This document shows, piece by piece, positions 46,608-55,061 of a stretch of 64,000 nucleotides of DNA. This stretch comes from Silicimonas sp. (GTDB lineage Bacteria; Pseudomonadota; Alphaproteobacteria; Rhodobacterales; Rhodobacteraceae). The stretch covers positions 1-64,000 of the forward strand of contig JAJEGW010000032.1 in assembly GCA_022819605.1 (NCBI GenBank), read 5' to 3'. Made by a program: the position numbers and the translations under genes. Positions within the stretch are counted from its first letter, which is position 1. Every line of letters starts with the position of its first letter. The notes below the pieces were generated by a model. That model was not told the origin of the DNA. It saw nothing but the letters and a program-made list of their open reading frames with translations, and did no database searches.

Positions 46608-47972
46608 ATGTCAGTTTCGACGCTTCAGGACAAGATCGACGAGGTCGGCGACCCGCTGGCAATGCTCAGGAACGCGCCCTCTGGCCCGTACCAGTTCCCG
46701 ATCAAGGCGGAATTCACCAATTGGCGGGACGAGCAGGAAGCCTGGCGCCAAGGAGCAGTCCTGTTCGACCAGTCGTTCCACATGACGGATCTCTACATTG
46801 AAGGGCCGGACACAAGGCGGCTTTGTGAGTTTCTCGCAGTCAACTCCATGGCAAATTGGCGGCGCGATGTTGCCAAGCAGTTCGTCCTCTGCACGGAAGA
46901 CGGCTACCTTGTCGGCGACGCGATCATCTTCATCCTGGAGGAAGAGAAGGTCAACATCGTCAACAAGCCCATGAATGCAAACTGGGTGATGTACCATGCC
47001 GAGAAACATGGTTTTGACGTGGAGTTCGACCTGGACCCCCGCGCTCTCGACAACAAGGGCCGCCGCAAAGGATACAGGTTCGAGGTCCAGGGCCCGGAGG
47101 CATGGGGAATCCTGGAAAAGCTGAACGGCGGGCCTATTGAGGGTTTCAAGTTCTTCGGCATGGGAGAAATCAACATTGCCGGTCGCTGCGTCCGTGCCCT
47201 GCGCCACGGCATGGCGGGTGCCGCAGGGCTGGAACTCTTCGGCCCTTTCGATGACTACGATCGGATCCGCGACGCGATTCTCGAAACCGGTGCACCCGAA
47301 GGCCTCCTCGCAGCAGGTTCCAAGACCTATTCGACCGTCGCCCACGAAAGCGGCTGGTTCCCTTCCCCGCTGCCGGCGATCTACACCGGCGAAGCGCTCG
47401 CCGACTACCGCAAGTGGCTGCCTGCCACGAGCCTTGAAGCCAATCTATCCCTCGGCGGCTCGTTCCTTGGGCCCTCGGTCGAGGACTATTATCTCACCCC
47501 TTACGACATTGGCTATGGACATATCGTCAAGTTCGACCACGAATTCATCGGCCGCGACGCACTGGAACGACGACAGGGGGAGCCACACAGGCACAAGCGC
47601 ACCCTGCTCTGGTCAAAGGACGATGTCGTCAGGATCTTTGCGTCCCAACTCGGCGACGGCGAGCGATACAAGTTCATGGACATGCCGGCCTCCCACTACG
47701 CGACCTGCCCCTATGACGACGTGCGGAAAGGCGGGAAACCCGTCGGGATTTCTCATTATCCGGTCTATACCTCGAACGTACGAAGCTGGATTTCGCTTGC
47801 ACTGCTGGACGAAGACGCGGCAGGCCCGGGAACGGAAGTCGTCCTCACGTGGGGCGAACCCGACGGGGGCTCTGACAAGCCTACCGTGGAACATCACGCC
47901 CAGACGACGGTCGCTTGCACAGTCGAGCCCTGCCCGATTTCCGTCACAGCGCGCGAGACATACAAGGCCTGA
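46608..47972 (+). CDS. Tetrahydrofolate-dependent O-demethylase of the LigM/GcvT-like family
   Basis: A 454-residue aminomethyltransferase-fold protein that would transfer a methyl group from a methoxy or related compound to tetrahydrofolate. Its sequence follows vanillate/3-O-methylgallate demethylase LigM closely in block order: EFTNWRDEQEAWR, VLFDQSFHMTDLYI, AGRCVRALRHGMAGAAGLEL, HESGWFPSPLPAIYTGE, EDYYLTPYDIGYGHIVKFDHEFIGRDALE and the end ISVTARETY. From memory of LigM, the catalytic/pocket positions Tyr31, His60, Arg122 and Tyr247 correspond here to F30, H58, K120 and Y241, so two pocket residues differ. AGGAGG seven bases upstream fixes the start. Substrate could be vanillate-like or something else. 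Confidence 0.85.
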   Translation: MSVSTLQDKIDEVGDPLAMLRNAPSGPYQFPIKAEFTNWRDEQEAWRQGAVLFDQSFHMTDLYIEGPDTRRLCEFLAVNSMANWRRDVAKQFVLCTEDGYLVGDAIIFILEEEKVNIVNKPMNANWVMYHAEKHGFDVEFDLDPRALDNKGRRKGYRFEVQGPEAWGILEKLNGGPIEGFKFFGMGEINIAGRCVRALRHGMAGAAGLELFGPFDDYDRIRDAILETGAPEGLLAAGSKTYSTVAHESGWFPSPLPAIYTGEALADYRKWLPATSLEANLSLGGSFLGPSVEDYYLTPYDIGYGHIVKFDHEFIGRDALERRQGEPHRHKRTLLWSKDDVVRIFASQLGDGERYKFMDMPASHYATCPYDDVRKGGKPVGISHYPVYTSNVRSWISLALLDEDAAGPGTEVVLTWGEPDGGSDKPTVEHHAQTTVACTVEPCPISVTARETYKA

Positions 47973-47976
47973 CGGC

Positions 47977-48801
47977 ATGGCGGGAACCTACGACCTTCCC
48001 GGAGACACGCCCGGATTTGCCGAGGCTCAGACCGAGATGTCCGTACGCTCGCGGGAGGCGACGACCATTCCCGGCGCGCAATTCGATGTCGCTTACGGCC
48101 CGCAACAGCGCCAGCGACTTGACATGTTTCCTGCTGGCTCGGGCACACCTGCGCTTCTGTTTTTTCGTGGCGGGTACTGGAGGCTTGGCGAGAAAGAAGA
48201 TCGGCGCTTTCCGGCAGTTGCCTGGGTGCCGCGCGGTGTGGCTTGGATCGTTCCGAATTATCGCCTCGCACCAGAGACGTCCTTGCCGGACATCGTGGAG
48301 GACGCTCAAGCCTCGCTGGATTGGGTCATCTCCAATGCCGATGCCCACGGGATCGACGTGACCCAAATCCATCTCATCGGCAATTCCGCCGGGGCGCATC
48401 TTGCAGCGATGGTGGCCACGCGATTCCCTCCCGAAAGAATCGCCTCGCTCACGCTCGTCTCCGGACTCTACGATCTATTGCCTCTCCTCGACGAAGAGCC
48501 AAACAACTGGCTCAACCTGAACGTCGGATCAGCCCGTGCCATGAGCCCCGTGCACCATCTCCCGCCATCTGAGCTGCCGGTCACGGTTTGTTGTGGCGGA
48601 GCCGAGACCGAAGCTTTCAGGCTGCAGTCCAGCGAATTTGCTGAAGCCTTGCGGGCAAATGGCAATCCGGTCGACCACTTCGAAAGCCCGGGCCGAAATC
48701 ACATGGAAATCATCATGGAGACTGGCACACCGGGAACTCCGGTCTTTTCGGCATTGGAACGGCATCTGGAAGAAGGCCGGATTCCTCACAAAGGCCAGTA
48801 A
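47977..48801 (+). CDS. Alpha/beta hydrolase (kynurenine formamidase/carboxylesterase-like)
   Basis: A 274-residue alpha/beta hydrolase. The oxyanion motif of this branch is FFRGGYWRLGEK (HGGYW-type, with Arg in the first position), the nucleophile elbow is LIGNSAGAHLAAM, and the His is likely in GRNHMEIIMETG. Kynurenine formamidase and other small-ester hydrolases have this HGG-W motif. It starts five bases after the demethylase stop in the same direction, so the two are co-transcribed. It might remove an ester or formyl group before or after demethylation. Upstream codons in the same frame are the shadow of the demethylase gene. Confidence 0.85.
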   Translation: MAGTYDLPGDTPGFAEAQTEMSVRSREATTIPGAQFDVAYGPQQRQRLDMFPAGSGTPALLFFRGGYWRLGEKEDRRFPAVAWVPRGVAWIVPNYRLAPETSLPDIVEDAQASLDWVISNADAHGIDVTQIHLIGNSAGAHLAAMVATRFPPERIASLTLVSGLYDLLPLLDEEPNNWLNLNVGSARAMSPVHHLPPSELPVTVCCGGAETEAFRLQSSEFAEALRANGNPVDHFESPGRNHMEIIMETGTPGTPVFSALERHLEEGRIPHKGQ

Positions 48802-48868
48802 CACCCTGTCGGGCGGGCGAATCCGAAGGCGCGAATGAGAATTCGGGCCGCCTTGAAGCGCTGACGTT

Positions 48869-50491
48869 TCAGGAGGGCACTGTGGTTCGACCGTTCATGG
48901 TTGCGTCCTCGATGATCATGCCGCTCGCCTTTTCCGCGATCATGTTCACGGCTGCATTTGTGTTGCCTGAAACAATCGTTGGCATCACGGAGGCGTCGAT
49001 CACCCTCAAGTTGCGGATTCCCCTGACCCGGCATCGCTCGTCCAACGGACCCTCCGCACCCATGGCGACTGAGCCGACGGGATGGAAAATGGTCGTGACC
49101 CGGTTCCTGATTTCTTCCAAGAGGGCCTCGTCACCCTGTGCCGCAAGTTCAGTCCCAGGCCAAAGCTCCTCTTCGATCTGCCCCTTGATCGGCTCAAACC
49201 AGCAGATTTCCCGTGCGCGGTGCAGCCCGGCGACAATCGTCCGGCGATCTCGTTCAGTCGCCAGGTAGTTTGCCCGGATGGCTGGCGCGGCAAAGGGATC
49301 TGGGGATGACAACCTGATCTCCCCCCGGCTTTCCGGACGGATCGGACAGATCGAGATCGAGAATCCCGGAAACCGATGGAAGCCTTCCGCAGGGTTGTCG
49401 CTTGACCAGGGCAGCACATGAAACTGAATGTCCGGCCGTTCAGTTTCCGGGTGGCTCCTTAAGAAGGCAAAGACTGGCGCCGCCCCCATCGTGAGCGGTC
49501 CTGACCGGGTAAGGGCATACCTCAGCCCCATCCAGAACATCCCGAAGACCGAGTTCAATTGCTGGTTCAGGGTCGGGTTTCGAACTCGGTATGTGTTGTG
49601 GAACTTCAAGTGATCCTGAAGCCCCTTGCCAACTCGTGGAGCGTCCAGATTCGAAGCAATCCCGAACTCTGCAAGTTCCCCTGGCGGCCCGACCCCTGAC
49701 AGCAGCAGGAGTTGCGGCGACCCGACCGCCCCTGCACAAAGCAAGACTTCGCCCCGGCACAAGACCCGTTGCTCGGTCCCGCGGCTCCACAAACGCACGG
49801 CGGCGGTGCGACCCTCCGCAAATTCAAGCCCGACGACACGTGCGCCGGTCAGTATTTTTAAGTTTCGCCGCCCGCTGATCGGATCAAGGTACCCATGTGC
49901 GGCACTTACCCGACGACCTCGCCAAGTGGAGGTCTGGTAGTAGCCGACACCTTCCTGCCCCGCCCCATTGCAATCGGGATTCATCGGCAACCCGGCCGCA
50001 ACCGCAGATGCTACAAACTGATCCGTAATCGGAAACCGGGCCCGACAGTCAGACACACCGATCGGCCCGTCCGCCCCATGCCATTCATTCGCACCCCGCT
50101 CCTGGCGTTCCATCTTCCTGAAATAGGGAAGCACTTCATCGAAGGACCATCCCGGCGCCACCCGTCCCCATTCGTCGAAGTCCTGCCGTTGTCCGCGCAC
50201 TTGGACGAGTCCGTTGATCGCCGAGGACCCTCCCAGTCCCCGTCCTCGCGGCCAGGCAAGGCTGCGCCCGTTCAGGTGCGGTTCCCTTTCGGTTTGCAGG
50301 CACCAGTCGTATCGCGGGTCGCCAATGGTCTTGAAATATCCGATCGGCACCCGAATCCACGGGTTCCGGTTCCGACCCCCGGCTTCGAGCAGCAGCACTC
50401 GGCTGGACGGATTGACGCTCAGCCGGTTTGCCAGGACGCATCCTGCGGTTCCAGCCCCAACCACGACATAGTCCCAATCGCCTTCGATCAT
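48869..50491 (-). CDS. GMC family FAD-dependent oxidoreductase (second copy type)
   Basis: A 540-residue flavoenzyme with the same architecture as the one near the left end of the window but clearly divergent. FAD motif VVGAGTAGCVLANRL, GMC signature 1 AWPRGRGLGGSSAINGLVQVRG, signature 2 GAVGSPQLLLLSGVG, and catalytic region IFHPVGSVAMG plus SGNTNAAVNMIAEKA are visible. It converges on the alpha/beta hydrolase and probably belongs to the unit that begins with the Asp-box protein. It would oxidise an alcohol group, for example an aryl alcohol or sugar; substrate is not determinable. Confidence 0.88.
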   Translation of the reverse strand: MIEGDWDYVVVGAGTAGCVLANRLSVNPSSRVLLLEAGGRNRNPWIRVPIGYFKTIGDPRYDWCLQTEREPHLNGRSLAWPRGRGLGGSSAINGLVQVRGQRQDFDEWGRVAPGWSFDEVLPYFRKMERQERGANEWHGADGPIGVSDCRARFPITDQFVASAVAAGLPMNPDCNGAGQEGVGYYQTSTWRGRRVSAAHGYLDPISGRRNLKILTGARVVGLEFAEGRTAAVRLWSRGTEQRVLCRGEVLLCAGAVGSPQLLLLSGVGPPGELAEFGIASNLDAPRVGKGLQDHLKFHNTYRVRNPTLNQQLNSVFGMFWMGLRYALTRSGPLTMGAAPVFAFLRSHPETERPDIQFHVLPWSSDNPAEGFHRFPGFSISICPIRPESRGEIRLSSPDPFAAPAIRANYLATERDRRTIVAGLHRAREICWFEPIKGQIEEELWPGTELAAQGDEALLEEIRNRVTTIFHPVGSVAMGAEGPLDERCRVRGIRNLRVIDASVMPTIVSGNTNAAVNMIAEKASGMIIEDATMNGRTTVPS

Positions 50492-50503
50492 CCGGCCAGT
50501 CCG

Positions 50504-51067
50504 TCAGATGAAATGCGGCACCTCTTTCTGTGTCGGCCCCACGGAATACCTCGGCCTGGGTCTTGCGTCGCCCCAACGGTCGGCATCCAGCGACTGCAAA
50601 TGCACCCTATTGCTCAGATCCCGCCCCAAGGCGGGATCGGCCAAGGTCACCTCCGTTGCCTCAGCCTCCATTGTCCGCACAAGCATGTAGCCGCGCGGCA
50701 GGGCGTCTTCTGCGCCTCCGGCGGCGGCAACCAGGTCCGAAGGCAATTCCAGGTCCGCGAGCGGAACGCCGTTCAGCGTCACTTCGCCGACATGTTCATC
50801 AAGATTGCTGAGCCGCCAAGCGGCGCGCGCGGCGATGACAAGGCCGTTTGAAATGACGTGCGCAGGCAGGATCAGCGCACCGCCGCCAAGCGCCATCAGA
50901 GCATAGGCCGGATGGGCAGAGGCATCCGCCCCGACCTCTTGCCAGCAGTCGTGGGTCAAGAGCCCGAGTGATCGCTTTTGGCCGTCGATCAAGAGGCAGT
51001 CGACGACGATGTCCGGTGTCGTGATCTGGCCTTCAGGGCCGGTAACATGTGGTTTCAGAAGGAACAT
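50504..51067 (-). CDS. Hypothetical protein in the catabolic cluster
   Basis: A 187-residue protein I do not recognise. It begins MFLLKPHVTGPEGQITTPDI, with a strong GAGGAG site eight bases upstream, and has no signal peptide or membrane segment. Composition is ordinary with a Gly/Ala-rich middle (LMALGGGALILPAHVI) followed by alternating short strands such as GEVTLNGVPLADLELPSDL, which resembles a fumarylacetoacetate-hydrolase-like or 2-keto-4-pentenoate-type beta roll but without the metal-binding motif being clear. It lies between the Asp-box protein gene (11 bases) and the GMC gene (12 bases), so the three form an operon. Confidence 0.65.
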   Translation of the reverse strand: MFLLKPHVTGPEGQITTPDIVVDCLLIDGQKRSLGLLTHDCWQEVGADASAHPAYALMALGGGALILPAHVISNGLVIAARAAWRLSNLDEHVGEVTLNGVPLADLELPSDLVAAAGGAEDALPRGYMLVRTMEAEATEVTLADPALGRDLSNRVHLQSLDADRWGDARPRPRYSVGPTQKEVPHFI

Positions 51068-51078
51068 CAGCACACTCC

Positions 51079-52053
51079 TCAGACCGGTGCCCACGTAATC
51101 ATGCGAATCTCGCCCAGCTCACGCTTCATCTTCTGCCAGCTTTCGCCGCCGTCAATGCTCTTGAAAATCTGCCCAAAGATCGTGGCGGCGAAGAGCAGTC
51201 CTGTATCTGCAGCATTCGTCCCGATGGACCAGATCGTGGAATTTGCCGGATGTGACATCTCGCATTCCGCCCAGCTCTCGCCAAAGTCCTTCGAGATCAG
51301 CAGTTGCCCAGCCTCACCTGACGGCTTGTCGCCTACCGAAGCGATGACGGTGTCGGAGTTTTCCGCCGGTTGCTTGAGCGAACGAAAGTAATCCCACTTT
51401 GCCTTCGGTACGACGAGTTGCTCCCAGGTGGCGCCGTTGTCGTCCGACCGGTGAACCCCGTCTTCGGTCGAGCACAGCACGGTACGACTTCCGTCTTCAC
51501 GGTCGCGGAAGACCAGATCATGAGTGTCATTGTCGTGCAGGCCGCGGATGATCATTTCCCAGGTCCGTCCGCGGTCCGTTGACCTGAACACTCCATCTAT
51601 CTCCACCGTTATCCAGATGGTGTCGTCGTCCTTCGGGTCAAAGTGGACCGACGTTACCCTCGATGTGTTGATGAACCAGCATTCCGTCGAGGCATCGAGG
51701 TTCGAACGCATCCAGGTCGCGCCGTTGTCTTCGGAGATGAAAATTTCGGCAGGTCTCGTCCCGCAGACGATGCAGTTCGGGTTAACGGGGGATTGCGCGA
51801 TCTTCAGGATGTGAAGCTCTTCCATTGGTGAAGGGACATGGTCGAACCGCTTGGATTCCTCGCTGAAGCGATAGAGACCCTGATCGGATCCGACGAGCAA
51901 TTCGCCCGGTCGAGCGGAATGGGTGCAAATTGCCCATGTGCGCGCCTCGTTGTAAAATCCACCGGTCGGGGTCAGAAGACGGTTCCAGCTGGCACCTTCG
52001 TCCTCGCTGAACCAAACGCTTTGCATTGTGGCGGCATACGCCTTGTAGGACAT
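51079..52053 (-). CDS. Six-Asp-box beta-propeller protein (BNR/YCF48-like, cytoplasmic)
   Basis: A 324-residue protein with six Asp-box repeats of the S-x-D-x-G-x-T/S-W type, found in order as SEDEGASW, SEDNGATW, STDRGRTW, SDDNGATW, SKDFGESW and SIDGGESW. This spacing predicts a six- or seven-bladed propeller like sialidases and YCF48. It has no signal peptide, and the sialidase Arg triad and Tyr are not evident, so it is more likely a lyase, lactonase or scaffold than a neuraminidase. It heads the unit with the hypothetical protein and GMC enzyme, preceded by a candidate operator. Start at MSYKAYAATM; an upstream in-frame Met six codons earlier is less likely. Confidence 0.78.
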   Translation of the reverse strand: MSYKAYAATMQSVWFSEDEGASWNRLLTPTGGFYNEARTWAICTHSARPGELLVGSDQGLYRFSEESKRFDHVPSPMEELHILKIAQSPVNPNCIVCGTRPAEIFISEDNGATWMRSNLDASTECWFINTSRVTSVHFDPKDDDTIWITVEIDGVFRSTDRGRTWEMIIRGLHDNDTHDLVFRDREDGSRTVLCSTEDGVHRSDDNGATWEQLVVPKAKWDYFRSLKQPAENSDTVIASVGDKPSGEAGQLLISKDFGESWAECEMSHPANSTIWSIGTNAADTGLLFAATIFGQIFKSIDGGESWQKMKRELGEIRMITWAPV

Positions 52054-52076
52054 TTGATCCCCCTCAGACACTCGTG

Positions 52077-52095
52077 CCCACTATGATCCCACTAG
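52077..52095. promoter_or_regulatory. Candidate operator upstream of the Asp-box protein gene
   Basis: CCCACTA occurs twice with starts exactly 11 bases apart (52077 and 52088), the second continuing to CCCACTAG, just before the Asp-box unit. It shares this core and spacing with the element between ridA and the demethylase gene. Confidence 0.45.
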
Positions 52096-52441
52096 CGTTC
52101 ATGTCAATGGTGCATCCGCCCTCGCCGCAAAAAATTCGCGCAGTCTTGCAGGAAACAAGCATCGCACGACAAATGCGGCTCGCTACAGCATCCGCGCAAT
52201 TGCACGCATCTGCCATGCACTTGAATCCATTCATGGCTGTGGCATCAAGAGGCTCTGCAAGGATAATGCGAGCCGGTTTGAAGGCGTGATGAAGTCCAGA
52301 CCGTCCACGAAACCAATGCCTTGCGGCAATTTGCCGAGAAGAGCATTCTTGAGTGACGGACACGAGCGAGAAGCCTTGACCATGCAGTGCCGCTTCACTA
52401 CCGCGTATGCTGTCTGAGTTGGCGCACAAGGGAACCAATCA
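52096..52441. other. Intergenic region between the catabolic cluster and hemB
   Basis: No gene is seen. Both flanking units point away from it, so it contains the two divergent promoters. Frames on the minus strand are open without family resemblance. Confidence 0.35.
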
Positions 52442-53434
52442 ATGGTGATCGCACCATATCCAGCAGGACGCTTCCGGCGTACACGGCGAACGGAGGCGCT
52501 TAGGCGACTGGTTCGCGAGAGCACGCTTTCCGTCGATGACCTGATTTGGCCCGTGTTCGTGCGCGAAGGTATGGATGACGAAACGCCGATACCTGCAATG
52601 CCTGGCGTTACGCGGCTGACTGTGGACCGGTTGGTCAAGTCGGCGCGTGAGGCCGCGAGCGCGGGCATTCCGGCAATTTGCCTGTTTCCGTATGTCGACG
52701 CTTCTCTGAAGACCGAACAGTGTGAAGAGGCATGGAACCCGGAAAACCTGTCGAACCGCGCCACGCGCGCTCTCAAGGATGCCGTGCCGGAGATCGCTGT
52801 CATGACCGATGTGGCGCTCGACCCGTACAACGTCAACGGCCATGACGGCATCGTGCGTGACGGCGAAATCGTGAACGACGAAAGCGTGGAAGCCCTTGTC
52901 CGGATGGCGGTAGCTCAGTCCAAGGCCGGCGCCGACATACTCGGTCCGTCTGACATGATGGATGGGCGTATCGGGGCAATGCGTCAGGCCCTGGAAGCCG
53001 CTGGCCACCAGGGCACGTGCATCCTGAGCTACTCCGCGAAATATGCGAGCGCCTTCTACGGACCGTTTCGCGACGCAGTTGGAGCGTCTGGGCTGCTTGT
53101 TGGCGACAAGAAGACGTACCAACTCGATTCCGGAAACTCGGATGAAGCGCTGCGGCTGATCGAACGTGACCTATCCGAGGGCGCGGACATGGTGATGGTC
53201 AAGCCGGGATTGCCGTATCTGGATATCTGCCGCCGAGCATCGGACGCTTTCGGCGCCCCCGTCTTTGCCTATCAGGTTTCTGGCGAGTACGCGATGATCA
53301 AGGCTGCAGCCGAGAACGGATGGATAGATGGTGACAAGGTCATGATGGAGAGCCTTGCTGCCTTCAAGCGGGCCGGCTGCGCTGGCATTTTGACCTATTT
53401 CGCCATGGATGTTGCTCGGGCACTTGCGCAGTGA
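52442..53434 (+). CDS. hemB: Delta-aminolevulinic acid dehydratase (porphobilinogen synthase)
   Basis: A 330-residue enzyme condensing two 5-aminolevulinate molecules to porphobilinogen in haem synthesis. The two active-site lysines are K200 (LSYSAKYASAFYG) and K254 (MVKPGLPYLD). The metal region DVALDPYNVNGHDGIV lacks the Cys triad of zinc enzymes and has the Asp-rich form of magnesium-type alphaproteobacterial HemB. Start MVIAPYPAGRFRRTRR is followed by the conserved RRTEALRRLVRE. Confidence 0.96.
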   Translation: MVIAPYPAGRFRRTRRTEALRRLVRESTLSVDDLIWPVFVREGMDDETPIPAMPGVTRLTVDRLVKSAREAASAGIPAICLFPYVDASLKTEQCEEAWNPENLSNRATRALKDAVPEIAVMTDVALDPYNVNGHDGIVRDGEIVNDESVEALVRMAVAQSKAGADILGPSDMMDGRIGAMRQALEAAGHQGTCILSYSAKYASAFYGPFRDAVGASGLLVGDKKTYQLDSGNSDEALRLIERDLSEGADMVMVKPGLPYLDICRRASDAFGAPVFAYQVSGEYAMIKAAAENGWIDGDKVMMESLAAFKRAGCAGILTYFAMDVARALAQ

Positions 53435-53629
53435 ACGGCAACGCCGAACGGAAACTAGGGAGTTTCCAGCCATTGCCTGCAGTGCGAGCGAGGAAAGGTG
53501 GCGGCGCGTGCCCATGGCTGCTTTCGGGATCTGGATACGGCGGAAAGGGCAGGCGTGTCTCGTGATTCACGCTCACTCGGATGGCAGATTCAACTTGTCC
53601 CTTTGGACAGGAATGCCGATAGACCCCGC
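53435..53629. other. Intergenic region between hemB and hisF
   Basis: No gene recognised. In related genomes hisF is preceded by hisA; no hisA sequence is visible, so the histidine operon has been split here. Confidence 0.3.
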
Positions 53630-54391
53630 ATGCTGAAGACCCGGGTCATACCGTGCCTGGACGTGGCCGACGGCCGAGTCGTGAAGGGCGTGAAATTCGT
53701 TGATCTTGTCGACGCCGGAGATCCGGTCGAGGCGGCAATCGCCTACGATGCAGCCGGGGCTGACGAACTTTGCTTTCTCGACATTCATGCAACGCACGAA
53801 AACCGCAGCACGATGCATGACCTCGCGACGCGGACCGCAGAACACTGTTTCATGCCCTTGACTGTAGGCGGTGGCGTTCGAACGGTCGAGGATGTCCGCG
53901 CCCTGTTGCTGGCCGGAGCAGACAAGGTCTCCTTCAATTCGGCGGCAGTTGCAGATCCCGACGTGGTGGCGCGCGCAGCGGAAAGGTTTGGCTCGCAGTG
54001 CATTGTTGTTGCGATCGACGCAAAGTCAACGGAAGCGGACAAGTGGGAGATCTTCACGCATGGAGGGCGATGCGCGACCGGAATCGACGCCGTGGAGTTT
54101 GCGCAAGCCGTTGAGACGAAAGGTGCAGGCGAGATCCTGCTTACCTCCATGGACCGGGACGGGACTCGTGCGGGATTTGATATCCCGTTGACCCGAACGA
54201 TTGCGGACGCCGTGTCAATCCCCGTGATCGCGTCCGGCGGCGTCGGCGCGCTGGATCACCTAGTTGCAGGCGTGACCGAGGGCGGGGCCAGTGCCGTACT
54301 GGCCGCATCGATTTTCCACTTTGGAGAGTTTTCAATTGCCGAAGCCAAGGCACACATGTCAGCGCACGGCGTTTCCGTGAGGCTCACTTGA
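53630..54391 (+). CDS. hisF: Imidazole glycerol phosphate synthase cyclase subunit HisF
   Basis: A 253-residue (beta/alpha)8 barrel which, with HisH, makes imidazole glycerol phosphate and AICAR in histidine synthesis. The two catalytic aspartates are D11 (IPCLDVADG) and D130 (VVAIDAKS), and the phosphate-binding loops TVGGGVR and ASGGVG are present. The start is fixed by [12 protein letters not shown]; the upstream open frame is non-family. hisE follows after a 352-base gap instead of directly. Confidence 0.97.
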   Translation: MLKTRVIPCLDVADGRVVKGVKFVDLVDAGDPVEAAIAYDAAGADELCFLDIHATHENRSTMHDLATRTAEHCFMPLTVGGGVRTVEDVRALLLAGADKVSFNSAAVADPDVVARAAERFGSQCIVVAIDAKSTEADKWEIFTHGGRCATGIDAVEFAQAVETKGAGEILLTSMDRDGTRAGFDIPLTRTIADAVSIPVIASGGVGALDHLVAGVTEGGASAVLAASIFHFGEFSIAEAKAHMSAHGVSVRLT

Positions 54392-54743
54392 TCTCTCCCC
54401 GCCCTCGATAGCGAGGACTTTCAACGGACCAGGAAGGCCCGAGAGCATGATGCAGTCCCGACACAAAGGAGCAAGGGATGGCTTGCAGACCATCCAGTAA
54501 AGCTTTGTTTTCGCGCGTGAAACCAACATCCTCGGCGCTCGATGGCCAGGAGAGTCTTCCAAGCACTCCTCAAGTTCGCGCTTCACCGGCAAGCCGTCGC
54601 AAGAAGCGTCCACGCGTCTCAGCGAAGTTCCCCACGGGCGAGTTCCAGCGATACCGATCCTCCACGCCCAAATTGCGGCGTCTACATAGAGAGCGCGCTT
54701 TCCGTCCCGGCCCGGTTGCCGGGGCTTCCAGCGTGAAATTCAG
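54392..54743. other. Unexplained insert between hisF and hisE
   Basis: In relatives these genes are adjacent. Here 352 bases without a recognisable gene separate them. Minus frames contain protein-like runs (RENKALLDGLQ; RWNSPVGNFAETRG), perhaps the remains of an inserted element, but no family could be named and no terminal repeats were found. Confidence 0.35.
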
Positions 54744-55061
54744 ATGACTGACATTCTGGACCGGCTAGCCCGGACCGTAGCTGAGAAGCGGGCGGCTGAC
54801 CCGAAAAGTTCCTGGACTGCGCAACTTCTCGCGGCCGGTCCAGAGAAGGCTGCACAAAAATTTGGCGAGGAAGCCGTCGAAGCCGTCGTCGAGGCGGTTC
54901 GGGGTGACCGCGACCGGCTTGCGTCAGAGGCGGCGGACGTTCTTTATCATCTCATTGTAATGCTGGCGGCACGTGAAGTCGAATTCGATGCGGTGTTGAA
55001 GGTTCTTGAAGAGCGTGAAGGCATCTCGGGTGTCGACGAAAAGGCGGCGCGCAAAAGCTGA
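54744..55061 (+). CDS. hisE: Phosphoribosyl-ATP pyrophosphatase HisE
   Basis: A 105-residue all-alpha MazG-like enzyme hydrolysing phosphoribosyl-ATP, the second step of histidine synthesis. The metal-binding motif is split as KFGEEAVEAVVEA (EE-x-x-E) and SEAADVLYHLIVML (EAAD). Length and start (MTDILDRLARTVAEKR) fit the separate alphaproteobacterial enzyme without a HisI fusion. Confidence 0.94.
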   Translation: MTDILDRLARTVAEKRAADPKSSWTAQLLAAGPEKAAQKFGEEAVEAVVEAVRGDRDRLASEAADVLYHLIVMLAAREVEFDAVLKVLEEREGISGVDEKAARKS

